From JAJCYL01 sp963664285 (GTDB lineage Bacteria; Bacteroidota; Bacteroidia; Cytophagales; Cyclobacteriaceae), in the NCBI GenBank assembly GCA_963664285.2, contig CAXXNX010000040.1:186001-250000 (forward strand): 64,000 bases of DNA. The letters are read 5' to 3'. The notes under the pieces were generated by a model. That model ran no database searches. It was not told where the DNA came from and was given only the letters and a program-made list of their open reading frames with translations. A program made the position numbers and the translations under genes. Shown piece by piece: positions 27,804 to 37,850 of this stretch (position 1 is the stretch's first letter; each line of letters opens with the position of its first letter).

Positions 27804-28913
27804 GCTGAGATCAACTAATAAGTGCAATTGAAGGATGAAAAAGCTTTTAAGGGCTTTTTCATCCTTCAAAAGCCTGAACAGTGCAATCTTTGGATTGCAA
27901 AATGTCAAAAAACTACACACATCTCAGTATTGATCAAAGGTATCAAATTGAAGCATTATTGAAAACAGGAGCTACTCAAAAGGAGATTGCCTGTATCGTT
28001 CATTTTCACCCGTCTACGATCTCACGTGAGCTTAAGCGAAATGTGGGTTCAAGAGGTAGGGGAGCTGGTGTCTATCGAACAGCAAATGCACAAAGGAGGA
28101 CCAATCTTCGTCATCAAGAAAAGCCAAAAAGAGTGATTTTCACCAAACCCATGAAAGACTGGATAGTTAACCGGCTCCAAGAAGATAGATGGAGTCCTGA
28201 ATTGATCAGCCATCAGGGAAAGAAAACGAGAGAATGTCCACTTAGCCATGAATGGATTTACCAATGGATATGGGAATGTAAGCACACCAACCGCCAGGAG
28301 AACCAAGAATACAAACAACTATACACATATCTAAAACATGGCAAACGAAGGCGCAAACGAGGAAACAGAAAAGATCGTAGAGGTATTATCCCGAATAGGG
28401 TATCAATTGAACAGCGACCCCAGATCATTAACAAAAGGGAACGATTGGGAGATATAGAAGTCGATTTAATGATGGGTAAAAACCACAAAGGCTCTTTGTT
28501 GGTGATGACAGACCGAGCAAGTCTTTTTACCAGAATCAGAAAGATGCACAGTAAAAATGCCGATCAAATGGCCGAAGCTATTGTGGAGGAACTCTCTCAG
28601 GATAAACACAAACTGGAAACACTCACTTTTGATAATGATATGGCATTTTCTAAACATGAGTTGATTGCTCAATCCCTTGATGTGGATGCCTATTTCACTC
28701 GTCCCTATACTAGTCAGGATAAAGGGACAGTTGAAAATAGGATTGGGGTAATCAGAAGGTTTTATCCTAAGAAAACAGATATTAGATTTGTTACAGAGGA
28801 GCAAATCAAAGTTGTTGAAAACAAAATCAATGAACGCCCTGTTAGAAAATTTAATTACCTAAACGCAAAGCAAGTGCTACAAAGGAAAATTGCACTTATT
28901 ACTTGAACTTACA
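27804..28913 (+). mobile_element. IS30-family insertion sequence, copy 2 (1110 bp, TTT duplication)
   Basis: The insertion site in IS1380 is readable: the target GACTTTTACC became GACTTT plus IS plus TTTTACC, a 3-bp duplication of TTT (27801-27803, 28914-28916). Imperfect terminal inverted repeats share TAATAAGTGCAATT. Confidence 0.95.
27902..28906 (+). CDS. IS30-family transposase, intact copy
   Basis: Same protein as copy 1 but with the first catalytic Asp present (VDLMMGK, residue 195 in longest-frame numbering, GAT at 28463-28465), plus FDNDMAF and KGTVENR for the other two acidic positions. Start at 27902; the frame opens at 27881. This is the likely active source of IS30 in the window. 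Confidence 0.93.
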   Translation: MSKNYTHLSIDQRYQIEALLKTGATQKEIACIVHFHPSTISRELKRNVGSRGRGAGVYRTANAQRRTNLRHQEKPKRVIFTKPMKDWIVNRLQEDRWSPELISHQGKKTRECPLSHEWIYQWIWECKHTNRQENQEYKQLYTYLKHGKRRRKRGNRKDRRGIIPNRVSIEQRPQIINKRERLGDIEVDLMMGKNHKGSLLVMTDRASLFTRIRKMHSKNADQMAEAIVEELSQDKHKLETLTFDNDMAFSKHELIAQSLDVDAYFTRPYTSQDKGTVENRIGVIRRFYPKKTDIRFVTEEQIKVVENKINERPVRKFNYLNAKQVLQRKIALIT

Positions 28914-30144
28914 TTTTACCAAACAGACTATCATTGAAGTAAAAAAGGAATATGCTTCAAAAATCATCAAACATCAAGAGTTTGTTGGCCCGTTTACTTA
29001 CCAGGCCAAAAGCTGGGATCGTTCTGAAAAGCTGTACGCCAAAGTGGAGTCTACCGGAAAAGGAATGAATGTCCGTTACTTTGTGAGCAACTTTGAAGCG
29101 ATGACCGCTCAACAGATTTACTTTGATTTTTATGTCAAGCGAGGTGATGCCAGTGAAAATCGAATAAAGGAACTCAAAAACATGACTTATTCCGACCGGC
29201 TTTCCTGTCATCGCTACTGGGCCAATTTCATGCGTTTAATCATCGCTACCCTCTGTTATGAAATGTTCCGGCAGATTAAATTATTAATTGCCAAAACAAA
29301 ACACCACTTTGCTAAACGATGGCAAGTGGACAATATCCGGCTTTACCTGATGAAGGTTGGGCGTGCCTGAAAGAAAGGAAAAGATCATTGACAATACAAT
29401 TCTCAAGAGCCTTTAGATATCAATACCTGCTGGGCGATTTGCTTACGGTGAACTGACCGATCAGTTAAACAGTTTAGTTTAATCAAAAAAATGTTCTTCC
29501 ATAAGAACACAATAGAGCTTTGACTGAAAATTGAAAAATTCTAACAAAAAAACGCTCTAATGTCCTTTGAAATCCAGAAACCTGGTTGATCTTCAAATTA
29601 ATACATACACTCCAATCAAAAATAGTTAGCAACCCATTATTAATCCCAAAATTGGTGGCCTATGAATAATGCGGGTTAAAGTACATCCAAAACAGGAAGA
29701 GTACAATTGCGCTCCTGACATATATGGTAGCTGAAAAATATTTCCAATCCTCATTATTTAATATCCTGAAGATGAGAAAACTCAACGCACACATAAACAT
29801 TCCAGCCATTCGGGGCATTATATCCCCGTAGTCACCGCTAGAGAAAAAAAGTTTTAAAGTTTCGGAAGGAAAAAATGCAAAGCCAATTCCCCCAATGGCC
29901 AAATAGGTTGTAAGGTAAGTAAGGGCTAATTTCTTCACTTTCATGCTGATGGCTTTAAGAATTCAATTTGAAAATACTTTATGATCACTCACTTTCAAAA
30001 AATCGGGAACATGAGTTTTGAAACGAAGTAACGAAGTACAGTATATAAATATATAAATAATTAATTGTACAATAAGTATTAAATATTTAACGTTGCATAG
30101 TTTTAATTCAATTTAATATTGTTTACATTATAAAAAATTGCGTT

Positions 30145-32064
30145 ATGATATTTAGATCAAACAACAACCTGTTATCCATAATACTGTTTCTGTTTCTTTT
30201 CAGCGCCTGCGGGACTGATGAAGATTCGCCTCCTGTTGAGGATGCAACTACAGAAAGCTTTACTGATCTGACAATTGAGCAGATTAGCCAGCTAGAAACA
30301 CCATTCGAAGCCCTAACCGAGTTGGTCCAACCCGGAGGCAGGGTAAAATCACACGAAATTTCAATTGAAAAAGTGATTGAAGTATTAGAGGAATTGTTTC
30401 CGGGAAGTTTTGTGGTTGAAAGTGAAGAAGATGAGGAACGAGGACTTACTGTAGTGAAGTTCCAGATCCAATTGAATGAAGATGCTTTCATTGAGTTCTC
30501 TCTGGTTGTTGAGCTAGGAAGAATACTTGAAATAGAAGGACAGTTAGGTCCTTTTGACTACGACATCGAACCAGGTGGAAACTTTGTAGGGCTTCAGCAA
30601 GCCATCCAGGCTGCTCTTAGCGAAATATCGGGTGGCGAGATTGAACGTTGGGAACTGGAACTGGAAGAGGACAACAAATGGGAGTTTGAGATCCATATAG
30701 TGAACGATGAGGGTCGATGGGAAATCGAGATTGACGCATTTTCCGGTCGGATCATTAAGATAAAATTCAAGAGTAAGAGGTTAGATGAAGAAGAAGATTT
30801 CGATCGCCCGGGAGACGAAGCGCCTGCCGAAATCATTGAGTTAGCGCTCTCCATAGTACCGGGTGAGGTGGTACATGCCCGCAAAAAAGAAAGACATGAC
30901 GAATCATTTTGGTTTATCGCCATTATCACTCCTGTAAATTCATTGGTAAAGGTCGCTTTTACAACTTCAGGTGAATTACGGGAAATTAAAGGCAGCGAAA
31001 AACCTTTCGATTATGTAGTAGAGCCGGGTAATGACCTGGTGAGCTTTGCAGCTGCGAAGGAAATACTTGCCGAAGAAATAGACGGTGAATTGCTGGAATG
31101 GAAACTGCGTCAACGAGAGCGTGGTGACTTGCTAATCTGGGTTTATCATTTTCACGTTGCAAAAGGTGATCAATTATTTGAAGTCAGAATAAACGCGTTA
31201 ACAGGCACCATTATTGAGTTTGATGAAGAACATGAAGATGACGGTATTCGCCATCTGCCAGAATCAGTGCGGGAAATTGTGGCTGGTTTTATTGACGCCG
31301 AAATCGTTCACGTTGAAATCGACACAGAGCATGATCGCCGTGCCTGGAAAATAACAGTCATTACATCTTCGGGAGCTGAAGTTGAGATTACCGTCGAAGA
31401 AGAATCCGGTGAGTTGGTCGAGATTAGGGGAGAAATAGGCCCGTTTGATTATGATGTAACTCCGGAAGGTCTGATTAATTTCAGTGAGATCCTCGCAATA
31501 GTTTTGGATACCGGAGATGAAGAATTAATTGCCTGGGAACTTGAATTTAACGCTGACTTCAAATGGGTTTACCAATTGATCATAGTGGCTGGCGATAACA
31601 AAATCAGAATCAGGATCGATGCGGAAACAGGTGAAATTATTGGTGAAGAATTCGATGAACTTGATCATAGAGACCTGATTCCAGGGGAACTACTTGATCT
31701 CGCAAGGCACCTGATTCGCGGAGAGGTCGTGGCTGTTTTCCGTGAAGAAGCTGATCGCATCATTTGGATAGTAAAGCTAGAAACTGACAATGGCGCTCGT
31801 GTATTTATCGGCTTTACTGAAGAGGGGCATATTGCAAATATCGAGGACCTTGAAGGTCCATTTGATTACAATGTAGAGCCGGGAATGGGTTTAATTTCCT
31901 TCAATGCTGCAAAAGAAATCGCACTTGATACCGGTGATGAAGTCTTGACAGGATGGGAATTGGAAAGAAACGATCAGGACGAATGGTTCTACAAATTATT
32001 TATCAGGGTTGGTAATGATGAAATCACAGTAAGGATCAACGCCGTGACCGGAGATATTGTTTGA
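30145..32064 (+). CDS. Acidic lipoprotein with four PepSY-like repeats
   Basis: 639 residues. A lipobox FLFSAC follows the N-terminal hydrophobic segment. The mature part is built of four repeats of about 140-150 residues, each marked by a PFDYxVEPG-type motif at about residues 135, 288, 432 and 572. After each comes an (I/V)xFxxAxxIAL..GDELxxWELE helix, a W-x-Y/F-x(3)-I strand and a closing V/IRIxAxTGxI hairpin. That helix-strand-hairpin layout, with (D/N)AxTG near the end, is PepSY-like. The protein is strongly acidic (many E/D) and sits alone, followed by a terminator. Exported and lipid-anchored; role unknown, perhaps inhibition or metal/peptide binding. Confidence 0.75.
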   Translation: MIFRSNNNLLSIILFLFLFSACGTDEDSPPVEDATTESFTDLTIEQISQLETPFEALTELVQPGGRVKSHEISIEKVIEVLEELFPGSFVVESEEDEERGLTVVKFQIQLNEDAFIEFSLVVELGRILEIEGQLGPFDYDIEPGGNFVGLQQAIQAALSEISGGEIERWELELEEDNKWEFEIHIVNDEGRWEIEIDAFSGRIIKIKFKSKRLDEEEDFDRPGDEAPAEIIELALSIVPGEVVHARKKERHDESFWFIAIITPVNSLVKVAFTTSGELREIKGSEKPFDYVVEPGNDLVSFAAAKEILAEEIDGELLEWKLRQRERGDLLIWVYHFHVAKGDQLFEVRINALTGTIIEFDEEHEDDGIRHLPESVREIVAGFIDAEIVHVEIDTEHDRRAWKITVITSSGAEVEITVEEESGELVEIRGEIGPFDYDVTPEGLINFSEILAIVLDTGDEELIAWELEFNADFKWVYQLIIVAGDNKIRIRIDAETGEIIGEEFDELDHRDLIPGELLDLARHLIRGEVVAVFREEADRIIWIVKLETDNGARVFIGFTEEGHIANIEDLEGPFDYNVEPGMGLISFNAAKEIALDTGDEVLTGWELERNDQDEWFYKLFIRVGNDEITVRINAVTGDIV

Positions 32065-32088
32065 TATAGTTAAAGCAATGGTTTGAAA

Positions 32089-32119
32089 GAAGCCCGGATT
32101 TCCGGGCTCTTTTTTTGTT
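32089..32119 (+). terminator. Rho-independent terminator after the PepSY-like lipoprotein
   Basis: Stem AGCCCGGA/TCCGGGCT with a two-base loop followed by CTTTTTTTG, 25 bp after the stop codon. Confidence 0.85.
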
Positions 32120-32175
32120 TCAATTTTCGACGCAAATAAGTTTAATTTCCCCTCCATTGTCACTCAAAGCACTCG

Positions 32176-32204
32176 CTACTCCCCTCTTGAGAGGAGCCGG
32201 GGGT
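32176..32204. repeat. Cassette-end repeat (unit I)
   Basis: CTACTCCCCTCTTGAGAGGA followed by GCCGGGGGT. Same motif as 36314-36350 and 37933-37967. Confidence 0.8.
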
Positions 32205-32303
32205 ACGTTAATTCCAAGCTCAACCAAACGTCTTTCCTTTATCTTATCCTTCCTAATCACTTCTTCGAAATTGTGGAACCATCCAACTCAATAGCTAACA
32301 TAA

Positions 32304-33924
32304 CCCGCATTATTCATAGGCCACCAATTTTGGGATTAATAATGGGTTGCTAACTATTTTTGATTGGAGTGTATGTATTAATTTGAAGATCAACCAGGTT
32401 TCTGGATTTCAAAGGACATTAGAGCGTTTTTTTGTTAGAATTTTTCAATTTTCAGTCAAAGCTCTATTGTGTTCTTATGGAAGAACATTTTTTTGATTAA
32501 ATCAAACTGTTTAACTGATCGGTCAGTTCACCGTAAGCAAATCGCCCAGCAGGTATTGATATCTAAAGGCTCTTGAGAATTGTATTGTCAATGATCTTTT
32601 CCTTTCTTTCAGGCACGCCCCAACCTTCATCAGGTAAAGCCGGATATTGTCCACTTGCCATCGTTTAGCAAAGTGGTGTTTTGTTTTGGCAATTAATAAT
32701 TTAATCTGCCGGAACATTTCATAACAGAGGGTAGCGATGATTAAACGCATGAAATTGGCCCAGTAGCGATGACAGGAAAGCCGGTCGGAATAAGTCATGT
32801 TTTTGAGTTCCTTTATTCGATTTTCACTGGCATCACCTCGCTTGACATAAAAATCAAAGTAAATCTGTTGAGCGGTCATCGCTTCAAAGTTGCTCACAAA
32901 GTAACGGACATTCATTCCTTTTCCGGTAGACTCCACTTTGGCGTACAGCTTTTCAGAACGATCCCAGCTTTTGGCCTGGTAAGTAAACGGGCCAACAAAC
33001 TCTTGATGTTTGATGATTTTTGAAGCATATTCCTTTTTTACTTCAATGATAGTCTGTTTGGTAAAAGTCTTTAAAACTTCATTACTACTAATACCTAAAC
33101 AAAATTGAAGGTCAAACTGCTTAGCTATCCGATAAAAAGATGCTCCTGAAAAGCCACTATCCGCTCGAATAAGGATCTTTACTGAGGGCAGTTTTTTTCT
33201 GATTTTAATGACAATCCTTTTCAATAAGGCCACAAACCATTTGTTGGAGTGACAATTGCCCGGACGTAGTACTGGTAAAATGACCTGACCGGTGTTCCCG
33301 TCCTTAAAGAACAACTCATGGTACATAGTCTGTCCATAATAGCCATTATACAAACTGAGTTGTTGGGATCCATGAGTAGGGTCATCGGTACCATCTACAT
33401 CAATGATGATTTGACCAGTCTTCTCTTTCAACTCCTCTACATAACGGTCTACAAACCATTGACTCATCTGGTAGATCAGACTCCGATCGGCCTTGTTTTC
33501 AAATCGACTTAAAGTAGGCTGGGAACATAATCCGCTATCTAGTACTTTACGGATCACCGGATCCTCTCGGAGTTTTTGTTCGTCATTGCAATCCTGATAG
33601 CCCTGCATCATTAAAAACACCCGTTGGCGAAGCATTTCTTCATAAGTGTATTCGATAAAAAAGGGGTTTCGATAGTCAGGAATCAGTGCGGCGAAGCTTT
33701 TTAATAGACCAGTCTTTCTCTCTACTTTTTCACTTAACAATATCGCTCCGTCTGAGCTAATCGCTGATGCTGAAAAATCAAATTTAAAAGCTTGTTTTCC
33801 TCGATAAAATACGGTATCTTTTTCCTTATATTCAGGCATAAATTAATTGCTTATTTTGTTGTCTAACTATCTCAATATAAGCAATTTATGCCTGTTTTTT
33901 ATTGTCTACTATGAATTTTTCGGG
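32304..33924 (-). mobile_element. IS1380-family element copy E (1621 bp, ATAA duplication)
   Basis: Flanked by ATAA at 32300-32303 and 33925-33928. This is the only copy here not at TTAA. Confidence 0.95.
32523..33839 (-). CDS. IS1380-family DDE transposase, copy E
   Basis: 438 residues, matching the majority sequence at every position where other copies differ (DVDGTDDPTHG, SFYRIAKQ, IIKHQ, NKWFVALL), so it is the best consensus copy. Insertion E is in the DUF559 cassette. Confidence 0.95.
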   Translation of the reverse strand: MPEYKEKDTVFYRGKQAFKFDFSASAISSDGAILLSEKVERKTGLLKSFAALIPDYRNPFFIEYTYEEMLRQRVFLMMQGYQDCNDEQKLREDPVIRKVLDSGLCSQPTLSRFENKADRSLIYQMSQWFVDRYVEELKEKTGQIIIDVDGTDDPTHGSQQLSLYNGYYGQTMYHELFFKDGNTGQVILPVLRPGNCHSNKWFVALLKRIVIKIRKKLPSVKILIRADSGFSGASFYRIAKQFDLQFCLGISSNEVLKTFTKQTIIEVKKEYASKIIKHQEFVGPFTYQAKSWDRSEKLYAKVESTGKGMNVRYFVSNFEAMTAQQIYFDFYVKRGDASENRIKELKNMTYSDRLSCHRYWANFMRLIIATLCYEMFRQIKLLIAKTKHHFAKRWQVDNIRLYLMKVGACLKERKRSLTIQFSRAFRYQYLLGDLLTVN

Positions 33925-34257
33925 ATAAGTCATGGCAGAAGAAATCAGCAATGAACTGATCTATGGGTTTTTGTCGATGAAAGTCATATCCCATCATTTG
34001 CTTATTCCTTAATTCTCAGATTTGTTGGAATTGTTACTGAGGTCCACTCTGGCCAGCTGTTTTAATTTCGAATATAGGGGATGATTTTTCGGCCATGGTT
34101 GTCAATAGGTTTCACTCAAGAAGGGAATTCGGTGGTTGCAAACTTCTTATTCTTCTCATTTAAGATAAAGCGATGCCCCTCAAGTTTTGAAAAGATCCAA
34201 GTAAACATCTTGGACAAATTTAAGGAAGCTTGAAAATTAACTTACATAATTATAATT

Positions 34258-36281
34258 AGTGTCTCTAAGAAAACAGCGAGTTTTAGGTCGTATTAAAATA
34301 TTGCTTAAAATGGAACAATGAAAAAATCACTCACCTTGCTGACTAATAAAGGGTGACTTTGCTTTTATTCATTGTTTTTGATGGTTTTTGATAAAAATAG
34401 CCGGGTTTTAGCCTGGCCAGGACGCACTTCTGCCAGTGCCTAATCCTTATTAAACAGCTAAAAGGTGATTAAGCTGCTTGTTTCTGGCAATTGGCTTGCT
34501 GCTGGGCGGCCAGACGGTCAGCCTGGAGTTTACGCCCGATCTTGTGAAGGTTGTAGGCAGTAATGGCCAACCCGATGTAGCTATTGAAAGTTTTGCGGGT
34601 ACGGTTCGGGCATCGGTCCAATCCCCGGTGTTCCAGCTCATTAATGTTGGATTCGATAGCAGAATGCTTGTTTTTCAACCTTTTGAAGGCTGGCGCTGAT
34701 TCGATGGCTTTTTCTTCTTTGTTTAACCTACCCTTTTTAGGCATGATCACTTCTGGGATGAAGGTTTGCAGAGTTGCTTTATCCTCTTTATCGGAAAACC
34801 CCTTGTCGGTGCTCAGGCTTTGGATGGGGTATTTCTCAGCGATACGCCGGGCAATTGATAGGGTAAGTTGGTTGTCGGTTTGTTTTTCAGCTATTTGTCA
34901 GTCTATGAGTAAATGGTATTGATCCGAAGTGATGGCCAGATTCTTACCGATCTCCACATTGGGGTGCAGTTTGCCTTTTTTGATCATTTCGGCATAAGGT
35001 TGAAAGATGGAAAAGACTTTTTCGGCATGGGGAATGGTCTCTGCTCTGATCAACCGCCTGTCGAGCAACTCGATGTGCTTTTCCAACATCTCAAGATAAT
35101 AGGTCAATGCCATCAGGGCTGCGAACTCCTCGATAGAGTTTCCCTGATGTTTTTCCAACATTTGGCCCACTTTCTTGCTCAAAGCACGGGCTTTAGTCAG
35201 ATAGGAAGTGGCAGCCTGCTCTACCCGCTCCTCTTTGTTTTTTCCTCCTGAGCCGGTGGTCCTGCCCACGCTGCGCATCAGCCTTTTGAGGGATCTGCGC
35301 CAATCCCCGGACTTACGCCAGCCAGTAAAATACCTTTTTGAGACCAATAAATCAGCTACATCTATACACTTTCTGGCACTGTCCCATAGCAGGTTGTAGT
35401 CGGTAGGAAAGTGGGTGTCGGTTTCTACCACGAAACTATCGGTCTTGCAACGCAAGGCAACTTCCTCCCCTCCGGTTTTTCCTTTTTTTTTAAACACCTG
35501 GTGACCTGCTGCTACGATTACATCATTGATGCCGATGAGCAGTTCATCGTCCAGCAAGGTCACATTGTCATAAATGTTCTGGTACTTATACTGTTTGCCC
35601 ACAGAGTAGTCGGTAGGTAGCACCCCCATAATGCCCCGTACCAACGTGTCGTAATTGGAGATATGGTGTAACTCATCGTAAGAGATGTTCATGCACAGGC
35701 GCACCTGGGCCAATACGAAGACCTCCCACAGACTCATACCCTCACGGCCCGTCTTTTTCTTTCCCTCAATGAGTTTGGAAGAAAGTAATTCAAAAATACG
35801 CTGGTTCCATTCAGGTTGGACATAGATATATTGAAGGGCGGCTGCCAGGGCAGCTAAGTGGCTTTTAGTTTTCACCGGAGCCTCTACTTGCTCGATGGGT
35901 GTGCATCCAGGGTAAGTTGGGGCTGGAAGGATTTCCTCATGGTTTGTATTTATATCGGTTATATGCAATATAATGATTAATCCTGATAAACCAACCGAAA
36001 AAATCGTTTCTTTTCTACACTGAATGAACAAAAAAAGGACAGGGATTTTACTCCCCGGCAGACCAAAAAGCCTGCGAATCTCAAAGTGAATTCTTTGGGG
36101 TTTTTGAATGGAAAACCTTCAAATGGCCAATTAACAGGCTACAACGCAACTGTTCTTGATAATATTTGTGAATTTGATAATTCTACTGAATCAGATTCGA
36201 GAATAATTCAGCGCTGATTTGATGGAAAAAATACGAATATGATGGATAATCAGCATATTAGCCTGTTTTCATACAGACACT
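34258..36281 (-). mobile_element. ISNCY-like element copy 2 (2024 bp, AATT duplication)
   Basis: Ends AGTGTCTCTAAGAAAACAG (34258) and, inverted, AGTGTCTGTATGAAAACAG (36281). Flanked by AATT at 34254-34257 and 36282-36285, a clean 4-bp duplication. It is inserted exactly between DUF559 units I and II: unit III shows the empty site as ACATAATTTAGGTCTGATAC at about 37896-37915. Confidence 0.8.
34469..35940 (-). pseudogene. ISNCY-like transposase copy 2
   Basis: The natural start would be the ATG at 35940, but one base is missing compared with copy 1 (CTGGATGC for CTGAGATGC), so the long frame here (36031-34898) enters from another start. A TGA replaces a Trp codon after YHLLID (34898-34900). 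The rest (WIAEKQ-type region to KQAA) is open. The central part keeps frame where copy 1 is broken, so the two copies together give the full protein. Confidence 0.82.
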
Positions 36282-36313
36282 AATTAGGTCTGATACCCAT
36301 TAATTCAGCACTC

Positions 36314-36350
36314 ACTACTCCCTTCTTGAGAGGAGCCGGGGGTGTGTTTC
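36314..36350. repeat. Right inverted-repeat end of DUF559 cassette, unit II
   Basis: Contains TTCTTGAGAGGAGCCGGGGG. About 30 of 37 bases pair with the inverted end at 37817-37850. The C-terminal residues of the nuclease (HPRLLSRRE) are encoded by this repeat. Confidence 0.75.
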
Positions 36351-36616
36351 CTCCCAATTAAGGACGTAATTCTCAATAGTTCTTAAAACGTTAACTATGT
36401 CATCCATAACTTCATTATCATTGAATCTCATCACGTTAATGCCAAGCTCAACCAAACGTCTTTCCTTTATCTTATCCTTCCTAATCACTTCTTCGAAATT
36501 GTGGCTATAACCATCCAACTCAATAGCTAACATAAGTTCCTGGCAGAAGAAATCAGCAATGAACTGGTCTATGGGTTTTTGTCGATGAAAGTCATATCCC
36601 ATCATTTGCTTATTCC

Positions 36617-37691
36617 AGCTAAGTTCTAATTATAACAGCATTTTGTTTAAATAGCTCATACAGATGATAGGCTTGATCCGTTAATAGCATAGTCAGAAAC
36701 CATTGTTTCAAAGTTGTTTTACTCTCTCTTATTCGGTCAGCATAAGCATACCAATTCAGGTAGTTTTGCAAATATTTGGAACTGACACCATTGAATGGGC
36801 GTAAGAATGTCCTAAGTTGAGTGTGAACATTGTTTACTTTTTGCAGATGGATTGTTTTATCATCTCTATCCACATGATCTTTGGCCAATAGCGCTTTGTG
36901 CTTTATGGAGGGGTTGTCTTTGGCAAAAGCCTTATAAGAAGGGTGCTTATCTGTAATCAAGGTTGCACCGTAGGCCAACTTCCCATCCAATGCCTTTGAA
37001 ATTTCTTCTTTGCTCAGCCGTTTTGATGCAACAGCTTTAAGGTACTTCTCCCCCTTGCGTTCAACCGCTGTTACTACCTGGACAACTGTGACCTCTTCCT
37101 TTCCCATATTCCGTATGAAATCGTTTCCCCTCTTTCTTGCTGCCCTATCTAAATTTCGACTGCCCTTGTTGTTAAGTGCCAGTTCCAATTCATCACATTC
37201 TACTTCCGAGGATAACTGTTCGGGAACAAACTCATTTAGTGAACTCAATATCTTATGCCGCCAGTCGAAGCTTGTCTGGATGCTTATTCCGATTTGTTTT
37301 GCTATCTTTTTTATCGGCATGCCCTGCTCCATGCAGCGCAGATAAGATTGCCATTTTGATTTAAGCTTGATGTCATACAAAGGTGTCCCTGTTGTTTCAC
37401 TGTACCATCTTTTACATTCATTGCACTGATACATCTGCACACCTTTTTGTCTGCCCCTCTTATATACCTTCTCGCTTGTGCAATTTGGACAGGGTTTCTT
37501 CTTTCTTTTCTCTGCTATTTGTTGTTGAGCGGCAATCAATACTTTGCCTTGTAATTCCTGCTCCTGGAGCAACTCATCCAACAATTCGGTTTGGGAACTT
37601 ATCGGCAATTGTGCAAATAAATTTTTGATCTCTTGACTTGATATCATATAGCGAAGATAATAATAATTGCTGTGTTATTTAGAACTTAGCC
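36617..37691 (-). mobile_element. IS1595-family element (1075 bp, 8-bp duplication)
   Basis: Ends are (A/G)GCTAAGTTCTAA inverted. Flanks CTTATTCC (36609-36616) and TTTATTCC (37692-37699) match at seven of eight positions, the duplication size expected for IS1595. Inserted in the DUF559 gene. Confidence 0.85.
36619..37647 (-). CDS. IS1595-family (ISXO2-like) transposase
   Basis: 342 residues. N-terminal zinc ribbon (CPNCTSEKVYKRG...YQCNECKRWYSETT), then helix-turn-helix (KKIAKQIGISIQTSFDWRHKIL), then the IS1595 catalytic core: VECDELE, LITDKHPSYKAF and VNNVHTQLRTFLRPFNGVSS. Complete; its stop lies 2 bp from the element end. Confidence 0.92.
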   Translation of the reverse strand: MISSQEIKNLFAQLPISSQTELLDELLQEQELQGKVLIAAQQQIAEKRKKKPCPNCTSEKVYKRGRQKGVQMYQCNECKRWYSETTGTPLYDIKLKSKWQSYLRCMEQGMPIKKIAKQIGISIQTSFDWRHKILSSLNEFVPEQLSSEVECDELELALNNKGSRNLDRAARKRGNDFIRNMGKEEVTVVQVVTAVERKGEKYLKAVASKRLSKEEISKALDGKLAYGATLITDKHPSYKAFAKDNPSIKHKALLAKDHVDRDDKTIHLQKVNNVHTQLRTFLRPFNGVSSKYLQNYLNWYAYADRIRESKTTLKQWFLTMLLTDQAYHLYELFKQNAVIIRT

Positions 37692-37816
37692 TTTATTCCT
37701 TAATTCCCGCCACAACCTGATCTCAGATTTGGTGGAATTGTTCCTGAGGTTTCTGGCCAGTTGTTTTAATTTCGAATTATAGGAGATGATTTTTCGGCGC
37801 ATGGTTGTCAATAGGT

Positions 37817-37850
37817 AAATACACCCCTCACCCCTCTCAAGAGGGGAATA
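37817..37850. repeat. Left inverted-repeat end of DUF559 cassette, unit II
   Basis: CACCCCTCTCAAGAGGGGAA core. Inverse of the right end at 36314-36350. The predicted N-terminal SPLERGEG is encoded across it, so the frame upstream of 37802 is probably not real protein. Confidence 0.7.

Larger units (their letters stand above)
27028..29456 (+). pseudogene. IS1380 transposase copy D, split by IS30 and frameshifted
   Basis: The N-terminal part (27028-27803) runs to EVLKT; the rest resumes at 28914 with FTKQTIIEVKKEY. A second lesion, one G missing in the GGGG run (GGTTGGGCG at about 29358), shifts the last part of the protein so that it ends early at 29370; the normal stop would be 29454-29456. 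Confidence 0.92.
26943..29675 (+). mobile_element. IS1380-family element copy D, itself carrying IS30 copy 2
   Basis: TTAA lies at 26939-26942 and 29676-29679. Total 2733 bp, which equals 1620 bp of IS1380 (one G lost near 29360) plus 1110 bp of IS30 and a 3-bp duplication. Confidence 0.95.
26851..29944 (-). pseudogene. Four-helix membrane protein, interrupted by IS1380 copy D
   Basis: The N-terminal 89 codons (29944-29676) read MKVKKLALTYLTTYLAIGG... with three hydrophobic segments. Deleting the IS1380/IS30 stack and one TTAA rejoins it exactly to 26942-26851: WMYFKSNDPMFLVVNVIVLL then GLIPSIVVHLGKN and stop. The rebuilt protein is about 118 residues with four membrane segments and no other lesion, so the insertion is the only damage. 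Family not recognised. Confidence 0.8.
32165..34257 (-). pseudogene. DUF559 nuclease cassette, unit I, deleted and interrupted by IS1380 copy E
   Basis: Matches unit II on both sides of IS1380 E: 32165-32303 and 33925-34257. Compared with unit II it lacks about 125 bp between GCCGGGGGT and ACGTTAAT, removing the C-terminal coding part, and carries many substitutions. What remains includes the strand coding for the nuclease core (FHRQKPIDQF region near 33950-33990) and the downstream flank GGACAAATTTAAGGAAGCTT. Confidence 0.75.
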
